Of a stretch of 64,000 nt of DNA, positions 7,282 to 14,620 are shown one piece after another. The translations under genes and the position numbers were made by a program. Source of the DNA: Vibrio mangrovi. GTDB lineage: Bacteria > Pseudomonadota > Gammaproteobacteria > Enterobacterales > Vibrionaceae. The notes under the pieces were generated by a model. It was not told the origin of the DNA and made no database searches. It was given only the letters and a program-made list of their open reading frames with translations. The stretch spans positions 1,860,001 through 1,924,000 of the forward strand of contig NZ_AP024883.1 in assembly GCF_024346955.1 (NCBI RefSeq), read 5' to 3'. How positions within the stretch are numbered: position 1 is the stretch's first letter; the number at the start of each line of letters is the position of its first letter.

Positions 7282-8829
7282 ATGCTGAGTTTTTTCAGAC
7301 AACCTTTTCGCGGTGGTATTCACCCGAAAACATATAAAGAACTGACTAATGACCGCCGTATTGATACTGATTTCTGGCCACGTCAAATCTATCTGCCGCT
7401 TCAGTTGCGTAATGGTGCGCGCCTGAAACCTCTGGTTGGTATCGGCGATCAGGTTTTCCGGGGACAGACATTGGCAGTCGGCAAAACGGATATGATTGCG
7501 CCGGTCCATGCATCAGTCAATGGTATTGTCACCGCAGTAACCGAACTGCTGACCACTCATCCGGCCAGAATAAAGTGCGAAACACTGGTAATCCGGGCCA
7601 ATGACGATCGCAACTGGGGCATTGATTATCGTGCGGGAAGTATTCGTCATCTCAGTAGTGAGATTATCATTGCCCGTATTAAAGCGGCCGGGATTGTCGG
7701 ACTCGGTGGTGCCGGCTTTCCGACTGCGGCAAAACTCTCCTTTGCCCGTACCGCTAATGTCAACACACTGATAATCAACGGTGGTGAGTGTGAACCGTAT
7801 TTAACCTGCGATGATCTGGTCATGCAAAGCCATGCCAGTGAAATTATCAGTGGTATTCAGTTTATGCTCACAGCCAGTGGTGCACAGCAGGCAATCGTCG
7901 GTATTGAAGACAACAAACCCGAGGCATTTGACGCAATGCTTCATGCGGCTGATGGCATCAGCAATATTCAGATCCGTCAGGTTCCGAGTGTTTATCCGAT
8001 GGGCTCGGAAAAACACCTAATCAAAACACTGACCGGGAAAGAAGTCCCTGCCGGTGGTTTATCAACTCATATTGGCATTGTTGTGAACAACATCGGGACG
8101 GCCAGAGCCGTATATCATGCTGTCCGCTTTCAGCGTCCTTTAACTCAGCGTGTCGTAACTGTTTCCGGTAAAGGAATCAACCAGCCACAAAATATTGAAG
8201 TGCCGATAGGAACCCCGGTCAATGAAATCATTAGTTACTGCGGTGGCCTGAATGAATCGACTGAACGGCTGATTTTCGGCGGCCCGATGATGGGACAGGT
8301 GATTCCATCATTACAGGTTGCTGTCGATAAAACCGTTAGCGGTATTCTCGCCCTGACCGATGAAGAAGTGTACACCGACAATAAACATCAGCAGTGTATC
8401 CGGTGTGGTCAGTGTGTCCGGGCCTGTCCGATGCATCTGATGCCGTTTCAGATTGCCGGATACACCAGAGTTTCTGATTTTAAACGGGCTGAGGAATTAG
8501 GCGTAGAGAACTGCCTTTCCTGTGGTGCCTGTAGCTATGTCTGTCCTTCTTCGATTCCGCTGGTGCAATACTTTATGCATGCCAAAGGCGTCATTCATGC
8601 GAATCGCCTGACTGAAAAGAAAGCAGCCCAGGCCAAAGCCTTAACAGAAGCCCGCCAACAACGTCTTGAGCAGGAAGCGTTAGCCAAAAAAGCAGCGCAG
8701 TCAGCCCGGCGGCGTCCGGCGCGCCAGCCTTCACCCGCAGGCGCTTCCTCAACTGTGACAACAGCCCGACCTTCGCGTCCGCCAAGACCGGTTCGTGTCG
8801 TCCATCATGAAGAGGAGAAACAGTCATGA
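7282..8829 (+). CDS. rnfC: Rnf complex NADH-binding subunit RnfC
   Basis: RnfC is the cytoplasmic subunit that oxidises NADH through FMN and passes electrons to 4Fe-4S clusters. The 515-residue product has the glycine-rich nucleotide segment GLGGAGFPTAAK (about residue 140), a GGECEPY motif (about residue 166) and two 4Fe-4S motifs, CIRCGQCVRACP (about 373) and CLSCGACSYVCP (about 412). A short Ala/Lys/Arg/Pro-rich tail follows. That tail is far shorter than the long repeat tail of enterobacterial RsxC. The ATG at 7282 is chosen over an in-frame upstream ATG within rnfB because TAGGAG precedes it by seven bases. The stop overlaps rnfD by four bases. Confidence 0.95.
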   Translation: MLSFFRQPFRGGIHPKTYKELTNDRRIDTDFWPRQIYLPLQLRNGARLKPLVGIGDQVFRGQTLAVGKTDMIAPVHASVNGIVTAVTELLTTHPARIKCETLVIRANDDRNWGIDYRAGSIRHLSSEIIIARIKAAGIVGLGGAGFPTAAKLSFARTANVNTLIINGGECEPYLTCDDLVMQSHASEIISGIQFMLTASGAQQAIVGIEDNKPEAFDAMLHAADGISNIQIRQVPSVYPMGSEKHLIKTLTGKEVPAGGLSTHIGIVVNNIGTARAVYHAVRFQRPLTQRVVTVSGKGINQPQNIEVPIGTPVNEIISYCGGLNESTERLIFGGPMMGQVIPSLQVAVDKTVSGILALTDEEVYTDNKHQQCIRCGQCVRACPMHLMPFQIAGYTRVSDFKRAEELGVENCLSCGACSYVCPSSIPLVQYFMHAKGVIHANRLTEKKAAQAKALTEARQQRLEQEALAKKAAQSARRRPARQPSPAGASSTVTTARPSRPPRPVRVVHHEEEKQS

Positions 8830-9827
8830 TTCAATATGAAGCCGTTGCCGGACCTTTCGGTCATAGTGCCAATTCCAGTACCCGAATCATGTACACCGTT
8901 ATTCTGACGCTGCTGCCAGCCTGTCTCTTTGGTGTATTACAGTTCGGTCTTCATGGACTGTATGTCCTGCTTTCCAGCTGTATCGCCGCGGTTATGGCTG
9001 AATGGTTTTGCCTGCTGCTGATGAAAAAACGACTGCTTGCCTGCATGGATGGATCGGCTATTCTGACCGGCTTACTACTCGCTATGAGTTTACCCCCGGC
9101 ATTTCCGCTGACTCTGACGGTGTTTGGTAGTGTTTTTGCTGTTGTACTCGGCAAACAGATTTATGGCGGGTTAGGGCAGAACCTGTTTAATCCTGCCATG
9201 CTGGCCCGGGTGATGCTGTTAATCTGTTTCCCGGTAGAAATGACTCAATGGATCGATCCGACACCGATTGATTTCAGCCACAACCAGGTGACTGTCCCTG
9301 CAACATGGCTGCACTTTGATGGAATGAGTTCAGCAACAGCACTCAGCCCGGAGAATCACACAGCTCTGCCATGGATGGATCTGGCTTTAGGGAACCAGTC
9401 CGGCAGTCTGGGAGAAACATGTGCGTTACTGATTCTATGTGGTGGTTTGTATTTACTTTACCGGCGCATCATTCACTGGGCGATTCCCGTCACTTTCTTC
9501 ATCGGCCTTGGTGTACCGGCGTTACTGGCTCATCTGTTCAATCCAGAGCACTACCTGCCTTTCTGGACTCAGTGGACCTCTGGCGGAGCCATACTTGGAG
9601 CCTTTTATATCGCAACTGATCTGGTGACATCCCCAACCAGTATTCGGGGACAGATTCTTTATGGACTGGGTTGTGGTTTTCTGGTGTGGCTGATTCGTAC
9701 TTTCGGTAGCTACCCTGAAGGTGTCGCATTTGCAGTACTACTCATGAATGCAGCCAGCCCGGTCATTGATTACTACCTCCGACCTAATATTTTCGGCAGC
9801 AATAACGCCTCTGCCAGGGAGAAATAA
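8826..9827 (+). CDS. rnfD: Rnf complex flavinylated subunit RnfD
   Basis: RnfD is a multi-span membrane subunit that carries covalent FMN and, with RnfG, takes part in ion translocation. The 333-residue protein has about nine hydrophobic segments and the flavinylation-type motif GMSSATALS near residue 163, where the Thr would bind FMN. An ATGA overlap with rnfC and a two-base gap to rnfG show coupled translation. Length agrees with the family. Confidence 0.94.
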   Translation: MIQYEAVAGPFGHSANSSTRIMYTVILTLLPACLFGVLQFGLHGLYVLLSSCIAAVMAEWFCLLLMKKRLLACMDGSAILTGLLLAMSLPPAFPLTLTVFGSVFAVVLGKQIYGGLGQNLFNPAMLARVMLLICFPVEMTQWIDPTPIDFSHNQVTVPATWLHFDGMSSATALSPENHTALPWMDLALGNQSGSLGETCALLILCGGLYLLYRRIIHWAIPVTFFIGLGVPALLAHLFNPEHYLPFWTQWTSGGAILGAFYIATDLVTSPTSIRGQILYGLGCGFLVWLIRTFGSYPEGVAFAVLLMNAASPVIDYYLRPNIFGSNNASAREK

Positions 9828-9829
9828 TC

Positions 9830-10438
9830 ATGAGGCAATTGATTGAAAAATGGAAAAATTATGCTGCTTATCAGTCCGGACTTCTGGCAGTTGTCTGTGG
9901 GATTGCTGCAATACTGCTGGTTACAGCTCAGTGGCTGACACAACCGGTAATTGCTCAGCGTATCGCGGAAGATCAAAATGCGCTTCTGCACGCGGTCCTG
10001 AATGGGAAGTCATACAGCAACTCAGTGTTTTCTCAGGGTGAAACTATCAATTTTGAGGGGTCGTCATTTGATCTTTTCCCGGTAAAAAACGATACCGGAA
10101 GCGTGATTGCCTGGGTCATCAGAGGAGAACAGGAAGGCTACAGTGGCCCGATCCGTTATCTGGTCGGGGTCGATACCCGTGGCGAGATTCTGGGCGTCAG
10201 AATTATCAGTCACAGTGAAACTCCCGGTCTGGGAGACAAAATCGAACGGATGAAAAGTTCATGGATACTTGGATTCAATCACCGTTCACTTACCAATACA
10301 CCACTCTGGGCCGTTAAAAAGGATGGGGGAGATTTCGATCAGTTCACCGGTGCGACAATCACCCCACGTAGCGTGGTAAAAGGTGTTCATAAAGCATTGC
10401 AGGCGCTGGCGCATCAGAAGGAGAACGGTCATGAGTAA
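9830..10438 (+). CDS. rnfG: Rnf complex FMN-binding subunit RnfG
   Basis: RnfG is anchored by one N-terminal membrane segment (about residues 15-38) and exposes an FMN-binding domain outside the cytoplasmic membrane. The 202-residue protein has the covalent FMN motif TGATITPRSV near residue 176, with Thr as attachment residue. Upstream are the family segments GYSGPIRYLVGVD and SHSETPGLGDKI. Its 3' end overlaps rnfE by eight bases. Confidence 0.95.
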   Translation: MRQLIEKWKNYAAYQSGLLAVVCGIAAILLVTAQWLTQPVIAQRIAEDQNALLHAVLNGKSYSNSVFSQGETINFEGSSFDLFPVKNDTGSVIAWVIRGEQEGYSGPIRYLVGVDTRGEILGVRIISHSETPGLGDKIERMKSSWILGFNHRSLTNTPLWAVKKDGGDFDQFTGATITPRSVVKGVHKALQALAHQKENGHE

Positions 10439-11117
10439 AGAAATCCATTATCGTTCAATCATCAGCAATGGTTTGTGGGATAACAATATTGTCCTCAAAC
10501 AAATTCTGGCGCTGTGTCCACTGCTGGCCGTTACCAGTAGCGCCACCAACGGACTTGGCCTTGGGCTGGCAACCATGGTGGTAATGATCGTATCCAATGC
10601 ACTGAATTCACTGGCAAAAGATATCATCAGCCAGACGGTTCGCATTCCAGTGAATGTCATTATTATTGCGACACTGGTGACGTTAACCGATGCATTGCTG
10701 AATGCTTATCTGCATTCACTCCATAAAGTGCTCGGACTCTTCATCCCGCTGATTGTGACCAACTGTGCCATTCTTGGCCGGGTTGAAGCATTCGCCAGCC
10801 GTTCGGCATTTTTACCTTCAGTGACCGATGGTTTATTTATGGGACTGGGCTTTACCTGGGTTCTGACAGCTTTGGGGGCGATTCGGGAGATCATCGGCAG
10901 TGGAACGCTGTTCAGCCATGCCAGTTTATTGCTCGGCTCATGGGCATCATTTTTAGAAACTACAGTGTTTCCGGACTACCGGGGATTACTGCTGGTTATC
11001 CTGCCTCCCGGAGGTTTTCTGATACTGGGGCTGGTTTTCGCGCTGAAACAGAAGCTTGAATCAATCTCTCTCAGAACAACTCAGCAGGTCATTGTCAGTG
11101 CGGAGGAACAATCATGA
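10431..11117 (+). CDS. rnfE: Rnf complex membrane subunit RnfE
   Basis: RnfE is the partner of RnfA in the membrane core. The 228-residue product begins SKEIHYRSIISNGLWDNN, a typical RnfE start, and has about six membrane spans with the conserved ALCPLLAVT and TNCAILGR segments whose Cys residues ligate the intramembrane cluster. The ATG at 10431 is preferred because AAGGAG precedes it; the longer frame would extend into rnfG without support. Its stop overlaps rnfH by four bases. Confidence 0.95.
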   Translation: MSKEIHYRSIISNGLWDNNIVLKQILALCPLLAVTSSATNGLGLGLATMVVMIVSNALNSLAKDIISQTVRIPVNVIIIATLVTLTDALLNAYLHSLHKVLGLFIPLIVTNCAILGRVEAFASRSAFLPSVTDGLFMGLGFTWVLTALGAIREIIGSGTLFSHASLLLGSWASFLETTVFPDYRGLLLVILPPGGFLILGLVFALKQKLESISLRTTQQVIVSAEEQS

Positions 11118-11374
11118 AAGTCAGCGTCGTGTATGCACTACCGTCAGAGCAGGTATGGCTACCGGTTGAAGTGGGTGAACAGGATACGGTTCTGACAGCG
11201 ATTCACAATTCAAAAATTCTGGAAATGTTTCCCGCGATTGCACTGGATAAGCAGAAAGTTGGTATTTTCGGCAAGGTGACATCACTTGATGCCAGGTTAA
11301 AAAACGGCGATCGGGTTGAGATTTACCGTCCGCTGATCTGGCAGCCGGATGATGAGGAAGATGATGATGATTAA
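11114..11374 (+). CDS. rnfH: RnfH, ubiquitin-like fold protein of Rnf operon
   Basis: RnfH is a small beta-grasp protein often encoded last in nif-linked rnf operons; in Rhodobacter and Azotobacter it is linked to Rnf assembly, but its exact role is not settled. The 86-residue protein matches the family in length, with the core segments VYALPSEQVWLPVEV and KNGDRVEIYRPL and an acidic tail (DDEEDDDD). It overlaps rnfE by four bases, and a 109-base gap to nifF follows. Confidence 0.9.
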   Translation: MKVSVVYALPSEQVWLPVEVGEQDTVLTAIHNSKILEMFPAIALDKQKVGIFGKVTSLDARLKNGDRVEIYRPLIWQPDDEEDDDD

Positions 11375-11392
11375 TCAGTAATGCATTACGTT

Positions 11393-11406
11393 ATGTTAAA
11401 TAACAT
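11393..11406. repeat. Palindrome containing an exact XerD-arm sequence
   Basis: ATGTTA-AA-TAACAT is a perfect palindrome between rnfH and nifF. Bases 11391-11401 read TTATGTTAAAT, identical to the XerD arm of dif, in the orientation opposite to the full dif-like site at 12218. The matching XerC arm is absent, so it is not called dif. Confidence 0.5.
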
Positions 11407-11483
11407 CATCATGAAAAACTTGAATTTTCAATCAAATAGATCACAAACACAGCATGAAACAGAGATATTCACAGGAGTGACAT

Positions 11484-12020
11484 ATGAGTAAAATAGGCAT
11501 CTTTTTTGGCACAGATACCGGCAGCACACGTAAAGTTGCTAAATTAATCCATAAACAGCTCGGAGAATCAATTGCGGACAAACCCAAGAATATCAATCGT
11601 GTTGAAGTCGATGAATTTACAGCTTATGACTATCTGATTCTGGGAACACCAACATTGGGTGAAGGACAGTTGCCCGGATTATCTTCCGAATGTCAGGAAG
11701 TTAGTTGGGAAGAATTTGTACCTAATTTCGAAAATATTGACTTAAGCGGCAAGAAAGTTGCGCTGTTCGGGCTGGGCGATCAGGTCAGTTACAGCAACGA
11801 ATTCGTCGATGCATTGGGAGAGCTCTATGATTATGTCGCGAACAGCGGCGCAGAAGTTGTCGGATTCTGGCCGACAGGCGGTTATGAGTTCAATGCATCG
11901 AACGCAGTCGACAATGGTATGTTCCTGGGTTTAGTTATCGATAAAGACAACCAGTCACATTTAACCGACGAGCGCATTGCCGGCTGGGTTGAGCAAATCA
12001 AAGCAGAAATGGTGTTGTAA
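11484..12020 (+). CDS. nifF: NifF, long-chain flavodoxin electron donor
   Basis: NifF is the FMN flavodoxin that donates low-potential electrons to nitrogenase reductase NifH. The 178-residue protein is a long-chain flavodoxin: phosphate loop GTDTGSTRKVAK (residues 9-20), FMN-stacking segment TPTLGEGQLPG (about 56-66), then LFGLGDQVSYSNEFVDALG with the usual insertion. The position after rnfABCDGEH supports the nif role over a housekeeping FldA. AGGAG precedes the ATG. No convincing sigma-54 promoter was found in the 109-base gap, so it is probably read from the rnf promoter. A strong terminator follows. Confidence 0.92.
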   Translation: MSKIGIFFGTDTGSTRKVAKLIHKQLGESIADKPKNINRVEVDEFTAYDYLILGTPTLGEGQLPGLSSECQEVSWEEFVPNFENIDLSGKKVALFGLGDQVSYSNEFVDALGELYDYVANSGAEVVGFWPTGGYEFNASNAVDNGMFLGLVIDKDNQSHLTDERIAGWVEQIKAEMVL

Positions 12021-12081
12021 TTTAATGAGTGCGGAGAATAAAAAAGGTCACACATAATTATCATTGATGCAAAAGGAAAAG

Positions 12082-12127
12082 CACACTGTGGCAGGTAAAC
12101 CAAAACAGCCACAGTGTGTTTGTTTTT
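12082..12127 (+). terminator. Rho-independent terminator after nifF
   Basis: Perfect 11-bp arms CACACTGTGGC/GCCACAGTGTG with a 15-base loop, followed by TTTGTTTTT. It closes the rnf-nifF transcription unit. Confidence 0.88.
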
Positions 12128-12217
12128 GGTAGTGAGCAGAGCGAGAAAGAAAATTTACATTGTTCAGAAGACTGAGGCGGAACAAAGGACAAAGCATTGA
12201 ATATTAAAACAAACCTT

Positions 12218-12245
12218 ATTTAACATAATATATATAATACGTACT
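12218..12245 (-). other. dif: dif-like XerCD recombination site
   Basis: On the minus strand this 28-bp sequence has an 11-bp left arm AGTACGTATTA, a six-base centre TATATA and the right arm TTATGTTAAAT. The right (XerD) arm is identical to the dif XerD arm of E. coli and of V. cholerae chromosome 1. The left (XerC) arm differs from V. cholerae dif1 (AGTGCGTATTA, from memory) at one base. XerC/XerD would resolve chromosome dimers here, activated by FtsK at the septum. The matS sites and matP nearby agree with a terminus location. An integrated element's attachment site of the same form cannot be excluded from sequence alone. Confidence 0.87.
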
Positions 12246-12430
12246 TACATTTGTTAGAACTATTTAGTAATGTCCGGTTTGAGCCATTTTAAAATGTCCT
12301 CTTAGGATATTTATATGATATTTAATGGAATCACTATCTGGCTGACCTGATTTCCATATATACGAGATATACAAAATCAAAACAGCCAGAAAATTTTGCG
12401 CTGCGTGCTATACTGCCTGCTGCTTGTTGT

Positions 12431-13192
12431 TTAACTTTTTTCTGACGGCTGGATGAACAGCTCCCGAATGGTCACATGCCGAGGCCGTGTTGTCATATAG
12501 ACGATCCCATCAGCAATATCCTCAGCTTCTAATACTTCTACCGAAGCAAATACGGCGTCCATTGCTTCTTTAACGGCACCCACATGATGGTCATTGAGTT
12601 CTGTTCTGACGGCACCGGGCTCCAGAACGCCAACGCGAACATGCAAAGGCGCAAGTTCCTGACGTAATGCTTCACTGAATCCATTAACACCGAATTTAGT
12701 CATGTTGTAGACAGCAAACTTAGGTATAGAAACCCGGCCAGCAAGTGAAGAAATATTCACGATATCGGAGACTCGCCGCTGTCCGTGCTCAGCAGCCTGT
12801 TTTAAATAAGGAAGCGCCGCTTGCGTCATGTAAAGCAAACCTTTCTGGTTCAGGTCAATCATCCGTTCCCAATCCTCAATCGTCTGCTCATCTACAGGGT
12901 TAACAATCATCACGCCAGCGTTGTTGACTAGGATATCCAGCTGAGAGAAATGCTCAATGGTGGCTTTTACTGCCGCTTGTGCTTGTGATGAGTCGGTAAT
13001 ATCTGCGACAAAAACCAGCGCTTCACCACCAGAATCACGGATTTCATTCGCCAGTTGATTCAATCGCTCTTCCCGTCTGGCAACGAGCACTAATTTTGCA
13101 CCCTGTTGAGCTAACAGCTTTGCTGTTGCTTCACCAATACCGCTACTTGCCCCGGTGACAAGCGCTACGCACCCTTCTAATTTTGACGCCAT
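12431..13192 (-). CDS. SDR family NAD(P)-dependent oxidoreductase
   Basis: This is a classical short-chain dehydrogenase/reductase of 253 residues, likely soluble and cytoplasmic; the substrate cannot be told from sequence. Visible motifs are the cofactor loop TGASSGIG (residues 14-21), NNAG (about 91-94), catalytic Ser in NISSLAG (about 148) and the YNMTK catalytic Tyr-Lys pair (about 162-166). Arg residues after the second strand (ARREER) suggest NADP preference. It is the first gene beyond dif and stands alone; the AT-rich flanks hint at a variable region. Confidence 0.88.
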   Translation of the reverse strand: MASKLEGCVALVTGASSGIGEATAKLLAQQGAKLVLVARREERLNQLANEIRDSGGEALVFVADITDSSQAQAAVKATIEHFSQLDILVNNAGVMIVNPVDEQTIEDWERMIDLNQKGLLYMTQAALPYLKQAAEHGQRRVSDIVNISSLAGRVSIPKFAVYNMTKFGVNGFSEALRQELAPLHVRVGVLEPGAVRTELNDHHVGAVKEAMDAVFASVEVLEAEDIADGIVYMTTRPRHVTIRELFIQPSEKS

Positions 13193-13301
13193 AAGAATTC
13201 CCTCTGATAAAAATGTGGTTTATCTGTGTTGCCGTTAATTATTCTCTATCTGGCTGTCTTATGGATATATAAATACTGCAAGATTATTGCCTAATCGTCT
13301 G

Positions 13302-13337
13302 AAAAAATCCCTGATATCACTATTAATATCAGGGATT
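13302..13337 (-). terminator. Terminator after the 25-residue repeat protein
   Basis: On the minus strand, 12-bp perfect arms (AATCCCTGATAT/ATATCAGGGATT) with an eight-base loop run into TTTTTT. It lies just beyond the stop of the repeat protein gene. Confidence 0.88.
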
Positions 13338-13355
13338 GGAACTTATCAATATTTC

Positions 13356-14264
13356 TTAATTATTAAAGATTGGGAAATAGTCTTCATTAGTAAAACTTGA
13401 AGCTCCAAAAGCAAAATGAGTACTATTCCCTACATTACTCACATCCCAAGAGCTTAAATCCTGATTGAAATCATCAGTATAAGCAAACATCGCATACATG
13501 GTAGTCACCTTAGAGGTATCCCAGTATCCGATATCCTGATTAAAGGCAAAGGCACCGTAAAACATATAATTCATATGGGTAACATTAGAGGTATCCCAAT
13601 GACCGATATCCTGGTTAAATTTATAAGCATACCAAAACATCCCTAGCATTGCTGTAACATTGGACATATCCCAATGACCGATATCCTGATTGAACTGTTG
13701 AGCATTCATAAACATCCGCACAGTATTTTTTACGCTGGAGGTATCCCAATATCCTATATTTTGGTTAAAAGCTTTAGCATACCTGAACATCGCTCCCATT
13801 CTTTCAACATGAGACACATCCCAATAGCCTATATTTTGGTTAAAGTTACTTGCCTCATTAAACATCGCTAACATATTTGTAACTTTAGAAGTATCCCAAT
13901 GACTAATATCCTGATTAAATACTTCTGCTCCTTCAAACATCTGCTGCATAGAAGTAACATTCGATGTATCCCAATCGCCGATTGGCTGATTAAAAGTGGC
14001 AGCATTTAAAAAAACTTCTGACATATCTGTCACATGAGAAGTACAAAAGCGAATATTACCGTTTTCCAGTTTATTCAGATAATCTTTATTTTTGATTAAA
14101 TTATTATCAACAACTAAATAAATTTCACCTTTGCGAATAAATGTGGAACCGACAGTATTATCTAAACAGTCAACTGCATAACCGGCAAAGGCAGGTAAAG
14201 CACAGAACGTACCCAACAGACCGAAACCTAACTTAATGGAATTATTTATTCTTGTATGATTCAT
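13356..14264 (-). CDS. Secreted BspA-like (DUF285) repeat protein
   Basis: A secreted protein of 302 residues built from eight tandem 25-residue units of the form FNQxIGxWDTSxVxxMxxMFxxAxx, the DUF285/BspA-like repeat found in surface lipoproteins and adhesins. A signal peptide is visible: Lys near the start, then a hydrophobic stretch LGFGLLGTFCALPAFA ending in a likely cleavage site near residue 25. Mature residues 25-90 form an N-terminal segment with two Cys. The ATG at 14264 has AGGA six bases upstream. Codons are more AT-rich than in neighbouring genes and the gene is monocistronic with its own terminator, which suggests acquisition by transfer. Adhesion or contact with other cells is inference from the repeat family. 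Confidence 0.8.
   Translation of the reverse strand: MNHTRINNSIKLGFGLLGTFCALPAFAGYAVDCLDNTVGSTFIRKGEIYLVVDNNLIKNKDYLNKLENGNIRFCTSHVTDMSEVFLNAATFNQPIGDWDTSNVTSMQQMFEGAEVFNQDISHWDTSKVTNMLAMFNEASNFNQNIGYWDVSHVERMGAMFRYAKAFNQNIGYWDTSSVKNTVRMFMNAQQFNQDIGHWDMSNVTAMLGMFWYAYKFNQDIGHWDTSNVTHMNYMFYGAFAFNQDIGYWDTSKVTTMYAMFAYTDDFNQDLSSWDVSNVGNSTHFAFGASSFTNEDYFPIFNN
13440..14020 (-). repeat. Tandem 75-bp repeat units in BspA-like gene
   Basis: About eight head-to-tail units of 75 bp encode the 25-residue repeats. Conserved positions are the FNQ, GxWDTS and MF codons; the units have diverged, so the array is not recent. Boundaries are approximate. Confidence 0.75.
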
Positions 14265-14620
14265 TGCTATTCCTAACCTCAAATATTTCATTAATGAATA
14301 ATTAACTTACCTAAATTATACCCACGCACATTTATGTAACACGGGAAAAGCTCTAAAACTCATGAATATAGCTATCCATAATTGAAATGATTATATTCTT
14401 AAATAAATAAAGCGAGTGAATTATATTGCCAAATCAATATAGTTCCAGCTAACGATGATATAACTAACAAATAAAACAGCAACTTGATTTATATTTGTGA
14501 TGATTATTCTTATTCTTTAAATAAAATTTAATTATTTAGGAGTTGGATTTATTTTATTTTGATTAAGTCAACTAGTTATAGTGCATCAGAATATATAATG
14601 AACAAGGGCGAAATCACAGA
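14265..14620. other. AT-rich gap, no gene seen
   Basis: This 356-base gap between the repeat-protein gene and the diguanylate cyclase gene is strongly AT-rich. It must hold the promoter of the repeat-protein gene, but no single hexamer pair stands out. No terminator for the cyclase gene was recognised. Confidence 0.5.

Larger units (their letters stand above)
12021..12430. other. Intergenic region holding terminator and dif
   Basis: This 410-base gap between nifF and the SDR gene contains the nifF terminator and the dif-like site. It also has two ATGTCC repeats 24 bases apart (12270 and 12294) that may be a relic of a transposon end. No gene is recognised. Confidence 0.7.

Noticed and set aside
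8591..8827. Minus-strand frame opposite the rnfC tail
   Set aside because: Shadow of the Ala/Arg/Pro-rich rnfC tail.
11425..11445. FNR-type site TTGA-N-ATCAA before nifF
   Set aside because: Spacing between half-sites is wrong for the FNR consensus.
11402..11483. Sigma-54 promoter for nifF
   Set aside because: No sequence keeps both GG and GC at -24/-12 spacing; ATCAC-AAACA-CAGCA lacks the GG.
13440..14020. CRISPR-like array in the AT-rich region
   Set aside because: The 75-bp units are contiguous, coding and lack unique spacers; they are protein repeats.
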